DNA from: Streptomyces sp. XY006
GTDB taxonomy: Bacteria > Actinomycetota > Actinomycetes > Streptomycetales > Streptomycetaceae
Assembly: GCF_002237655.1 (NCBI RefSeq)
Contig: NZ_NOKT01000011.1
Span: 1 to 64,000, forward strand
Direction of reading: 5' to 3'
Length of the DNA stretch: 64,000 bases
This document shows positions 6,764 through 14,588 of the stretch, in pieces. Position 1 is the stretch's first letter, and each line of letters starts with the position of its first letter. The notes under the pieces were generated by a model. The model saw only the letters and a list, made by a program, of their open reading frames with translations. It was not told the DNA's origin and did not search any database. The translations under genes were made by a program, and so were the position numbers.

Positions 6764-9700
6764 TCAGCCGCTCGTGAAGCGCCAGGATCCGTGTCCCACG
6801 CGGTAGACGGCGAAGCCGGACTCCGTGCGCAGGTGACGGGCGCCGTCCGGTGCCCTCACCGCGTCGCGGTCCGCCGCGGGCACGTGGACTTCCGCGACGG
6901 CGCCCACCGGCACCCGCACGTCCATCCGGAAGACCGTCCCCTGCTGCGACCAGGCGACACCGGCGGTGCCCCGCACCGTACGGATCGAGGTGCGCGCCCA
7001 GTCGACACCGGTCCGGGCGTCGGGCCGCACGGTGAACGTGGCGTAGCCGGCGTCCCCCGGGCGCAGGCCCGCCACGTTCTCGTACAGCCATTGGGCCACG
7101 GTGCCCTGGAAGTAGTGGTCGCGGGAGCGGGAGTCGAGCGGCCACATCTCCCACATGGTGTCCGCGCCGTTCTCGTGCCAGTAGCCCCAGCCCGGGTAGG
7201 TGCGCTGGGTCGCGATCGCGTGGGCCAGATCCGGCCTGCCCTCCTGGCACAGCACGCGCAGCAGCACGCTGGTGCCCAGCGCCCCGGTGTCGAGGTGGTT
7301 GCCACGGGCCTCGATGTCCCGCACCAGGCTCGCGAAGACCGAGGCACGTGCGTGATCCGGTACGAGGCCGAAAGCGAGGGGGACGGCGTTGCTGGTCTGC
7401 CGGTAGCCGGGGTCCTTGGCCGTGCGGTAGTGGCCCTCGGGTCCCAGGAACTCCGCGTTGAGGGCGTCCTTGAGCTGATCGGCGGCCCGCCGGTAGCGCG
7501 TCACCACCTCGTCCGCGTGCAGGACTTCGCCCATCTCGGCCGTGGCCAGCAGCGCCCGGTGGAGGTAGGCGGTGGCGGTCAGCCGGGTGTCCTCGGGCGG
7601 GTTGCCGCCGTAGCCGGGCGGCAGGTAGTCGCCCAGGGCGGTGACGGCGAGGCCGTCGCGCAGCCGGGCCAGCTCCCAGTCGAGGTAGCGGGTGAGCGTG
7701 GTCCAGTGCGCGCGTGCCGCCCGCTCGTCGCCGTACACCCGGTAGAACTCCCGGATCACGAACGGGTACACCGTCGTCCACTCCGGAGAGGGCCCCAGAT
7801 CGCCGTAGCCCCAGCCGCCGCTCGGCACGATGACGGGCAGCTGGCCGTCGTCCGTCTGGCTGTCGGCGAGATCGTCCAGCCACTTGGCGAGCATGCGGTG
7901 CATGTCGAAGGCGTAGGTCATCACGGGGGTGCCGAGCTGTGCGTCGCCGGTCCAGCCGTTCTTCTCGTACATGGGGGTGTCGGTGGGGATGCCGTGCATG
8001 TTGTTCAGAACGGTGCGCCGCATCGCCTGGTCGAGCCACTCGTAGAAGGGTTCCGAACAGGCGAAGGCGCTGACCTCCTCCAGCGGGGTGTGGACCAGCC
8101 GCCCCGTGATCTGCCGGGGCTCGGGGGCGGTGGGCAGTCCGCTGATCTGGACGTAGCGGAAGCCCTTGTACGAGAAGGAGGGCTCCCAGCTCTCCTCCGG
8201 GCGGCCGGCGCAGACGTACTCGTCGCGCTGGAAGCGCCCGGGCACGTGCGAGGTCTCGGCCGAGACGCTTCCGTCGGCCTTCAGCTTCTCTCCGTAGGTG
8301 AGCTGAAGGCGGGTGCCCGCGGGGAGGTCCGCCACGGTGATCCGGACCCAGCCGGCCATGGTCCGGCCCATGTCCACCAGGTACGCGCCGTCGGACAGCC
8401 GGCTGATCTTCTCGGGCGGGAAGGAGTCGATGACCTCGATGCCGTCGTGGGGCTGTGCGCGCAGGCGGCCCTTCGGCCCGCTCTGGATCCCGGCCGGCCG
8501 CCAGGAGGAGTCGTCGAAGCCGGGCCGGGTCCAGGCGCCCGGTTCACGCCGGGCGTCGTAGGTCTCCCCGGCGTAGAGGGAGTTGGACAGGGTGGGTCCC
8601 TCGGTGATGCGCCACCGGTCGTCGGTGACGAGGGAGGTGCGGCTTCCGTCGGGGTGGTCGACCTCGAGCCGGGCGATGAGGCGCGGTTCGGAGTGCCAGG
8701 GCGTGCGGTGCCAGTTCCAGACGTTCGGGGTCGTCATGCCGAAGAAGCCGCGGCCCAGCGTCACACCGATCGCGTTGCCGCCGCGGCGCAGCAGGTCGGT
8801 GACGTCGTGGACGGTGTACAGCACGGTCTCGTCGTAGTCGGTGAACCCGGGATCGAGCACCTGCCGTCCCACGCGCCGGCCGTTGATCTCCGCCTCGTAG
8901 TAGGCGAGGCCGCTGAGGTAGAGGCGGGCCCGGCTGATCCGGCGCGGCACGTCGAACTCCCTGCGCAGCAGGGGCGCGGGCAGTTCCGGCAGGCTGACGC
9001 TCACGCCGGTGCCCCAGGGGCCCTGGCCGTAGGGGGCGAGCACGACGGCGGGAGACCAGGAGGAGTCGTCGAAACCGGCCTCCTGCCAGTGCTGCTGTTC
9101 CGTGTCCGCGGTGCGCCATCCCGCGTCGGTGCGGAGGTCGTGGGTGCGTCCCGACGAGGTCCGCACGTGCAGGCGGACCAGGAGGCCCGCGGGGTTGACC
9201 GAGGCGCCGGCGCGGTTGGTCGCCGCGACGGCGAGCACGACGCCGGTGCCGGTGCCGACGCCGTCCTTCACCAGAGCGGTGACGTCGGCCGTCCGGCCGG
9301 TCCGCCAGCCGTCCTGCTGCCGAGGGGCTTCGAGAGCCGGGCGGCCGTTGAGGTAGAGCGTGAAGTCGTCGTCGGCGGTCGCGACGAGCGTCGCCTCGAC
9401 GACGTCGGTGTCGTCGGGTACGTCGAGCCGGCCCCGGAACCACCGGGTCCCCTCGGGGGCGTCCTGGGTGCTCGCTCCGGGGGCCCAGATCCATGACGAG
9501 CCCGTGAAGTCGAGAGGCGTCGGGGTGTCCGCGCCGATCCACCGGGCGCCCCACTCCTCCGGTGACAACGTTGTCTCGAACCAGCGGGGTTCGCTCCACT
9601 CCGATGCCCGGCCCTGCTCGTCCCAGACTCTGACCCGCCAGGAGTACCGGGTGCGCGGCTCCAGGGCCGGGCCGCCGTAGGGCACACCGCCGGCGCCGTC

Positions 9701-10039
9701 CGCGCCCTGCACCTTGCCCGAGTCCCAGACGAGGGATCCGCTCCCCCATCCCTGCCCGCCGGCCTTCACCTGCACGCGGTAGGCGGTCTGCCGAGCGCCG
9801 TGACCTGGGGACGTCGACTCCCAGGCGAGCCGGGGGCGGGCGGCATCGGTTCCGAGGAGGTTCGGCTTGCGCTCCACGGTCGTGCGGGTGACGCGCAGGC
9901 CGGCAGCCCCTGCGGCGCCACGGGCCTGGCCGGCCGGGGGCGCCGCCGCGGATGCCCCGGTGGGCAGGGCGGACAGGCCTGCTCCCACGGTTCCCGCGGT
10001 GGCACTGAGGAAGGCCCTGCGGTTCCAACTTCCGGGCAT
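6764..10039 (-). CDS. Secreted alpha-L-rhamnosidase, GH78 family
   Basis: Large exported glycoside hydrolase, 1091 residues, expected to remove terminal alpha-L-rhamnose from plant or microbial glycans. It begins with a Tat-type signal, NRRAFLSATAG (twin Arg) followed by a hydrophobic stretch and an Ala-rich cleavage region near residue 30. Beta-sandwich domains with Trp-rich segments lie at about 45-500, then the (alpha/alpha)6 catalytic domain carries IPTDTPMYEKNGWTGDAQ near residue 690. The family's acidic residue in the E..GWTGDAQ block is kept, although the usual DCPQRDER string is altered. AAGGGAG precedes the ATG. A LacI-like palindrome lies 40 bases upstream of the start. Confidence 0.88.
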   Translation of the reverse strand: MPGSWNRRAFLSATAGTVGAGLSALPTGASAAAPPAGQARGAAGAAGLRVTRTTVERKPNLLGTDAARPRLAWESTSPGHGARQTAYRVQVKAGGQGWGSGSLVWDSGKVQGADGAGGVPYGGPALEPRTRYSWRVRVWDEQGRASEWSEPRWFETTLSPEEWGARWIGADTPTPLDFTGSSWIWAPGASTQDAPEGTRWFRGRLDVPDDTDVVEATLVATADDDFTLYLNGRPALEAPRQQDGWRTGRTADVTALVKDGVGTGTGVVLAVAATNRAGASVNPAGLLVRLHVRTSSGRTHDLRTDAGWRTADTEQQHWQEAGFDDSSWSPAVVLAPYGQGPWGTGVSVSLPELPAPLLRREFDVPRRISRARLYLSGLAYYEAEINGRRVGRQVLDPGFTDYDETVLYTVHDVTDLLRRGGNAIGVTLGRGFFGMTTPNVWNWHRTPWHSEPRLIARLEVDHPDGSRTSLVTDDRWRITEGPTLSNSLYAGETYDARREPGAWTRPGFDDSSWRPAGIQSGPKGRLRAQPHDGIEVIDSFPPEKISRLSDGAYLVDMGRTMAGWVRITVADLPAGTRLQLTYGEKLKADGSVSAETSHVPGRFQRDEYVCAGRPEESWEPSFSYKGFRYVQISGLPTAPEPRQITGRLVHTPLEEVSAFACSEPFYEWLDQAMRRTVLNNMHGIPTDTPMYEKNGWTGDAQLGTPVMTYAFDMHRMLAKWLDDLADSQTDDGQLPVIVPSGGWGYGDLGPSPEWTTVYPFVIREFYRVYGDERAARAHWTTLTRYLDWELARLRDGLAVTALGDYLPPGYGGNPPEDTRLTATAYLHRALLATAEMGEVLHADEVVTRYRRAADQLKDALNAEFLGPEGHYRTAKDPGYRQTSNAVPLAFGLVPDHARASVFASLVRDIEARGNHLDTGALGTSVLLRVLCQEGRPDLAHAIATQRTYPGWGYWHENGADTMWEMWPLDSRSRDHYFQGTVAQWLYENVAGLRPGDAGYATFTVRPDARTGVDWARTSIRTVRGTAGVAWSQQGTVFRMDVRVPVGAVAEVHVPAADRDAVRAPDGARHLRTESGFAVYRVGHGSWRFTSG

Positions 10040-10078
10040 GTCGACTCCCTTGTCGCTGCGGCTGGATGAGGGCAGACG

Positions 10079-10096
10079 GATTGAAACGATTCAATC
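10079..10096. promoter_or_regulatory. LacI-type operator candidate before the rhamnosidase
   Basis: The perfect palindrome GATTGAA-ACGA-TTCAATC has 7-bp arms and a 4-base centre. It lies 40-57 bases upstream of the rhamnosidase start. LacI-family operators of sugar-utilisation genes in Streptomyces commonly have this form with a central CG. No LacI-family gene is present in the window. Confidence 0.6.
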
Positions 10097-10162
10097 GTCT
10101 GCCTTGAATCCTATGGGCGGGTCACGCCCGGCTACAAGGTGTCTGCAGAAGGGTCGTAGGGA

Positions 10163-10273
10163 GGGCCGGCGGGGTGGGCGGAACCCTGCGCCGCGGGGAG
10201 AGCCGGTGGGGTGGCCGGAACCCTGCGCCGCGGAAAGAGCCGGCCAGGTGGGACGGAACGCTGCGCAGCGGTC
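10163..10273. repeat. Three tandem copies of a 37-bp repeat
   Basis: Copies start at 10163, 10200 and 10237 with an exact 37-bp period. Each contains a GGAAC(C/G)CTGCGC(C/A)GCGG core. Copies 1 and 2 are most alike, and copy 3 runs into the stop codon of the minus-strand ATPase gene. The block lies between the 3' end of that gene and the rhamnosidase promoter. Confidence 0.85.
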
Positions 10274-10742
10274 AGGACCGGGCGTCGGCCGCGTTTCCGG
10301 TCGGGTCCGGGGTGAGGTCGATCATGGCGGTGATGCGCTTGCCCACCGGCTCCCGGTGTACCTCCAGGCTCCGGCAGACCGCCCTGACGATCTCCAGTCC
10401 GTGCTGCCCGACCCGGACCGGATCGGCGCCCCGGACCACCGGCAGTCGGGGTTCGGTGTCCCAGACGGTCACCGCGACGGCACCCTCACGGGCCTCCAGC
10501 GTCAGCAACGACGGCCCCGGCGCGTACTTGCGCGTGTTGGTCACCAGCTCGCTCACCACCAGCTGCACGATGTTCACCGTGCGCTCGGGCACCGGCACCC
10601 CGTGCTCCGTCCGCAGATCGCGCAGGAACAGCCCCGCGTGATCACGGGCCCGTGCGATCGCTTCCGTACCCTCGAACGCGGCCGTCCGCACCATCGACAT
10701 CTCCGACAGCGCCCGGCCCTCGTCGTCAGCAGCCTGCTTCAT
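10272..10742 (-). CDS. Anti-sigma factor-type ATP-binding protein (RsbW-like HATPase)
   Basis: GHKL-type ATPase of 156 residues similar to the anti-sigma/regulatory kinases that are abundant in Streptomyces. The N box reads VVSELVTNTRKYA (about residues 64-76), and the later glycine region QHGLEIVRAVC matches the ATP lid of the family. There are no transmembrane segments. It is divergent from a PAS-GAF-PP2C phosphatase 183 bp away, an arrangement typical of partner-switching stress pathways, but no anti-anti-sigma (STAS) gene is present. The downstream end carries the 37-bp repeat block. Confidence 0.85.
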   Translation of the reverse strand: MKQAADDEGRALSEMSMVRTAAFEGTEAIARARDHAGLFLRDLRTEHGVPVPERTVNIVQLVVSELVTNTRKYAPGPSLLTLEAREGAVAVTVWDTEPRLPVVRGADPVRVGQHGLEIVRAVCRSLEVHREPVGKRITAMIDLTPDPTGNAADARS

Positions 10743-10925
10743 AAGCCGCCCCGCACCTACGTCCTTCGTCTCGCGTCAGTCCGATTACCTTACGAATTCC
10801 ATCACAGGCGTGGTCCATGCTCTCCCGGGCGGGCGTAGGCACCGGGGCTGAGGTTCCCGCACAGGGGGCACTCGGGAAAGGAATGCGGGACAGGCGTGTC
10901 CGGCGATCAGCAAGGAGGCAAGGGC

Positions 10926-12656
10926 GTGGCAGAGCCGGAGCGGGCCGAGAGCGTCGGTCCTTGGACCCCCGGGGTGGTCGACGCCACGCCGGCGGGGGCG
11001 CTGGCCGCGATCGGGGCGGGGGCCTATGTCGTGGACGACAAGGGATGCATCATGGCGGCCAACGCCCGGGCCGAGCAGTTGCTGGGCCGGACCGCGGAGC
11101 ATCTGGTGGGCCAGGACGCGCACGACCTGCTGCACCGCGACGCCCGCGGCCACACGCTGCCGACCAGCCGGTGCAGCATGCGGCAGGCGTTCCACGCCCG
11201 GCGCACGGAGCAGGCCGGCGGGGAGTGGTTCGCCAAGGGTGACGGCTCCCTGCTGCCCGTGTCGTGGCTGATCACCCCCTTCGACACCGGTGGCCCCGAG
11301 CCCGCGACGCTCGTCGTCTTCCACCGCGACGAGCGGGCCCGGGCCACGAGTCCGCTCCCGGAGCCCGGGGCCGTGCCGCTGACCGAGCTGGAGCGCCTGG
11401 CCCTGCTGGCGGAGACGACGACGCGGCTCACCTCCACCCTGGACGTCGACGAGACGCTGCGCCGGCTCGTGGCACTGGTGCTGCCCCGGCTGGCGGACTG
11501 GGCGGTCGTCGACCTGATCACCGAGCGCGACGAGGTGTGGCGCAGCGCGGTGGTGCACGCCGACGGCGAGACGCTCGTGACCCATCCGGAGCTCCAGGGG
11601 CCGATGCCCCCGGTGCCCGAGGAGTCGCCCATGCCGCTGTCCCGAGCGCTGCGCGGGGTGGCCTCCACCCTGGCGGGACCCAAGACCTATCAGCGGGAGC
11701 CGGACTCGGGGATCGCGGTCGAGCAGCGGCGGCTGTTCAAGGCGACCGGCATCCACTCCGCGGCGATCGTTCCCATCCGCAGCACCCGTGAGGTGCTCGG
11801 CGCCCTCACGCTGGGCCGCGCCGACAAGGCGGGCGACTACACGGACGCTGATCTTCCGCTGATCGAGGACATCGCGCGCCGGGCCGCGCTCGCCCTGGAC
11901 AACGCCCGGCTCTACCAGCGCCAGCGCAAGGTCGCCGAGACCATGCAGAACCACCTGCTGCCGCAGCTGCCGCGTCTGCCCGGGCTGAAGATGATCGCCC
12001 GCTATCTGCCCGCGCCCGACGCCTCGCAGGTCGGCGGCGACTGGTACGACGCCTTCCGTCTGCCCGACGGCGCCACCGCGCTGGCCGTCGGCGACGTCGT
12101 CGGCCACGATCTGGAGGCGGCGGCCGGCATGGCGCAGGTGCGCAACATGCTCCGTGCCTACGCCTGGTCCCACCAGGAACCCCCGAGCCGGATCGTCGAC
12201 CGGCTGGACGAGGCGGTCACGCACATCACGAGTGTGCCCATGGCCACGATGATCTTCGCTCGCCTGGAAGCGGCGGACGACGGTCACTGGGAGCTGTGCT
12301 GGACCAACGCCGGGCACCCGCCGCCCCTGCTGATCAGCCGCGACGGTCTCACGCGTTACCTCCAGGACGGCCACGGCATCCTGCTGGGCACGGGCGCCGG
12401 CAAGGCCCGCCCCGACGCGACGACCGTGCTGCCGCCCGGATCGACGCTCCTGCTGTACACCGACGGGCTGATCGAGGCGATCGGGCACTCCTTGGACGAA
12501 GGGCTGGAGCGGCTGCGCCAGCACGCGGCCGCGCTCGTCCACCGCCCCATGGCCTCCTTCACGGACGAGCTCCTGCGCCGCGTCCGCCCCACCGAGAACG
12601 ACGACGACGTCGCCCTGCTCGTGCTGCGGACCCCGGCCGAGCCCGGCACCCGGTAG
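10926..12656 (+). CDS. PAS-GAF-SpoIIE/PP2C serine phosphatase
   Basis: Cytoplasmic sensor phosphatase, 576 residues. A PAS domain covers about residues 20-125 (AYVVDDKGCIMAANARAEQL), a GAF domain about 150-315, and a SpoIIE-type PP2C domain about 330-570 with VGGDWYDAF, a DVVGHDLEAA metal site and the NAGHPPPLL strand. The GTG at 10926 is preceded by AAGGAGG with 7-base spacing, which is better than the GTG at 10896. Known relatives dephosphorylate anti-sigma factor antagonists, and the divergent RsbW-like ATPase next door would fit such a switch. The stimulus is unknown. Confidence 0.88.
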   Translation: MAEPERAESVGPWTPGVVDATPAGALAAIGAGAYVVDDKGCIMAANARAEQLLGRTAEHLVGQDAHDLLHRDARGHTLPTSRCSMRQAFHARRTEQAGGEWFAKGDGSLLPVSWLITPFDTGGPEPATLVVFHRDERARATSPLPEPGAVPLTELERLALLAETTTRLTSTLDVDETLRRLVALVLPRLADWAVVDLITERDEVWRSAVVHADGETLVTHPELQGPMPPVPEESPMPLSRALRGVASTLAGPKTYQREPDSGIAVEQRRLFKATGIHSAAIVPIRSTREVLGALTLGRADKAGDYTDADLPLIEDIARRAALALDNARLYQRQRKVAETMQNHLLPQLPRLPGLKMIARYLPAPDASQVGGDWYDAFRLPDGATALAVGDVVGHDLEAAAGMAQVRNMLRAYAWSHQEPPSRIVDRLDEAVTHITSVPMATMIFARLEAADDGHWELCWTNAGHPPPLLISRDGLTRYLQDGHGILLGTGAGKARPDATTVLPPGSTLLLYTDGLIEAIGHSLDEGLERLRQHAAALVHRPMASFTDELLRRVRPTENDDDVALLVLRTPAEPGTR

Positions 12657-12760
12657 GGCCCGACCGGCGCGTCCCTTCTCCCCGACGGCCGCGGCCGCAG
12701 CACCCCTGCCCCCGACGGCGGCGGCAGCGGCACGCCCGGAATGCATCGGCCATGGCCGTA

Positions 12761-12802
12761 GTTGACACGTCAACCGAAGCAAGAGATAGTTGAAGCGTCA
12801 AC
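12761..12802. promoter_or_regulatory. Two palindromic operator-like sites before the flavin oxidoreductase
   Basis: GTTGACACGTCAAC (12761-12774, perfect 6-bp arms) and GTTGAAGCGTCAAC (12789-12802, 5-bp arms) are spaced 28 bp centre to centre. They lie immediately upstream of the oxidoreductase start. The shared form TTGAnnCGTCAA is typical of MarR-like operators. No MarR-family gene is present in the window. Confidence 0.6.
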
Positions 12803-12822
12803 CAATGCGGAGAGGGTGCACC

Positions 12823-13851
12823 ATGACAGACCTCGTACTCGGCCTCGACACCTTCGGCGACGTTCCGCAGGACGCCGGCGTACCCCTCTCGCACGCGGCC
12901 GCCGTCCGGCAGGTCGTGGAGGAGGCCGTGATCGCCGACGAGCTGGGCGTCGACGTCATCGCCGTCGGCGAGCACCACCGTCCGGAGTACTCCATCTCCG
13001 CACCGGAGACGGTCCTGGCCGGCATCGCCGCCCGCACCTCGCGGATCAAGCTCGCCTCCGGGGTGACCGTGCTCAGCTCCGACGACCCCGTGCGCGTCTT
13101 CCAGCGGTTCGCCACCGTCGACGCGATCTCGAACGGCCGCGCCCAGGTGATCCTCGGCCGCGGCTCGTTCACCGAGTCCTTCCCGCTGTTCGGCTACGAC
13201 CTGAGCGACTACGACGTCCTCTTCGAGGAGAAGCTCGACCTGTTCGTCAAGCTGCTCGACGAGAAGCCCGTCACGTGGAGCGGCACCACCCGTGCCGCCC
13301 TGGAGAACGCCGACGTCTTCCCCAAGACCGAGTCCGGCCGGCTGGACACCTGGGTCGGTGTCGGCGGCTCCCCGCAGTCGGTCGTGCGCACCGCCCGGCA
13401 CGGGCTGCCGCTCATGCTCGCGATCATCGGTGGCTCCCCCGCGCGCTTCGGCCCGTACATCGAGCTGTACCAGCGGGCCGCCGAGAAGTTCGGCACCGTC
13501 GCGCACCCCGTCGGCATGCACTCCCCCGGGTTCGTGGCCGACACCGACGAGGAGGCCAGGGAACTGTTCTACCCGTCGTACAAGGTGATGCGGGACCGGA
13601 TCGGCGCGGAGCGCGGGTGGCCGCCGCTGCGCCGGGAGGAGTTCGACGCCGAGATCGAGCACGGCTCGCTGTACATCGGCTCTCCGGAGACCGTCGCGCG
13701 GAAGATCGCGGGCGCGGTCGGGACGCTCGGCGTCGGGCGCTTCGACATGATCTACACCTTCGGGGCCCAGCCGGTCGCCGCCCGTACGCGGGCCGTCGAA
13801 CTGTTCGGCGCGAAGGTGGCGCCCATGGTCCGCGACATCCTGGCGGGCTGA
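12823..13851 (+). CDS. LLM-class flavin-dependent oxidoreductase
   Basis: Luciferase-like monooxygenase-fold protein of 342 residues that should use FMN or F420. The N-terminal strand and the motifs DVIAVGEHHRPEYS (residues about 45-58) and NGRAQVILGRGSF, together with a C-terminal GSPETVARKI segment, are family hallmarks. The ATG at 12823 follows GAGAGGGTG. It is coupled to the next gene with only 3 bases between them and lies behind two palindromes, so the pair is probably one regulated redox operon. The substrate cannot be read from the sequence. Confidence 0.88.
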   Translation: MTDLVLGLDTFGDVPQDAGVPLSHAAAVRQVVEEAVIADELGVDVIAVGEHHRPEYSISAPETVLAGIAARTSRIKLASGVTVLSSDDPVRVFQRFATVDAISNGRAQVILGRGSFTESFPLFGYDLSDYDVLFEEKLDLFVKLLDEKPVTWSGTTRAALENADVFPKTESGRLDTWVGVGGSPQSVVRTARHGLPLMLAIIGGSPARFGPYIELYQRAAEKFGTVAHPVGMHSPGFVADTDEEARELFYPSYKVMRDRIGAERGWPPLRREEFDAEIEHGSLYIGSPETVARKIAGAVGTLGVGRFDMIYTFGAQPVAARTRAVELFGAKVAPMVRDILAG

Positions 13852-13854
13852 GCC

Positions 13855-14535
13855 ATGACCACCATCGGCATCCTGGGCGCCGGCAAGGTCGGCACCGTGC
13901 TCGCCAGGCTCGCCCTCGCCGCGGGCCATGACGTGCTGGTCGCCGGCTCCGGCGACCCGGAGAAGATCGCTCTCGTCGTCGAGATCGTCACGCCCGGCGC
14001 GGTCGCGGTGACCGCGGCCGAGGCGGCGGAACGCGCGGACGTGGTCGTGCTGGCCCTGCCGCTCGGCAAGCACCGGTCCCTGCCCGTGGACGCGCTGCGC
14101 GGCAAGCTCGTGGTCGACGCCATGAACTACTGGTGGGAGGTGGACGGCGTCCGGGACGACCTGACCGACCCGCGCACCTCCTCCAGCGAGATCGTGCAGG
14201 CCTTCCTGCCGGAGTCCCGCGTCGTGAAGGCGTTCAACCACATGGGCTACCACGATCTGGAGGAGGGCGCCCGCCCGGCGGGCGCCCCGGGTCGCAAGGC
14301 GATCGCGCTCGCCGGGGACGGCGAGGACGACGTCGCCGCGGTCGCGGCCCTGGTCGACGCCCTCGGCTTCGACCCGGTGATCGCCGGACCACTGGCGGAA
14401 GGCGTGCGCATGCAGCCCGGCACCGAGCTGTTCGGCGCCAACACCGACGCCGCCGGGCTCCGCGCGATGCTCGACCGCTTCCCCGGCACCGACGCCGGGC
14501 AGCGCGTCGCCGAGGTGCGCGGGGCCGTCGGGTGA
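13855..14535 (+). CDS. NADPH-dependent F420 reductase-like protein
   Basis: Rossmann-fold oxidoreductase, 226 residues, of the NADP/F420 (F420-dependent NADP reductase) family. The N-terminus [13 protein letters not shown] contains the GxGxxG nucleotide site, followed by [10 protein letters not shown] and [10 protein letters not shown] segments seen in this family. It starts 3 bases after the flavin oxidoreductase stop and so is cotranscribed, consistent with supplying reduced cofactor or acting in the same pathway. It is convergent with the giant megasynthase gene 53 bp downstream. Confidence 0.85.
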   Translation: MTTIGILGAGKVGTVLARLALAAGHDVLVAGSGDPEKIALVVEIVTPGAVAVTAAEAAERADVVVLALPLGKHRSLPVDALRGKLVVDAMNYWWEVDGVRDDLTDPRTSSSEIVQAFLPESRVVKAFNHMGYHDLEEGARPAGAPGRKAIALAGDGEDDVAAVAALVDALGFDPVIAGPLAEGVRMQPGTELFGANTDAAGLRAMLDRFPGTDAGQRVAEVRGAVG

Positions 14536-14588
14536 GCGGCGCGTAGCGGCGACCTGCCTCAGGTCCTCCTCGCGGAAGTCGTCCTGCG

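Noticed and set aside
6791..9496. A 901-codon plus-strand frame opposite the rhamnosidase gene.
   Set aside because: It shadows an intact glycoside hydrolase with catalytic motifs; no ribosome binding site or domain.
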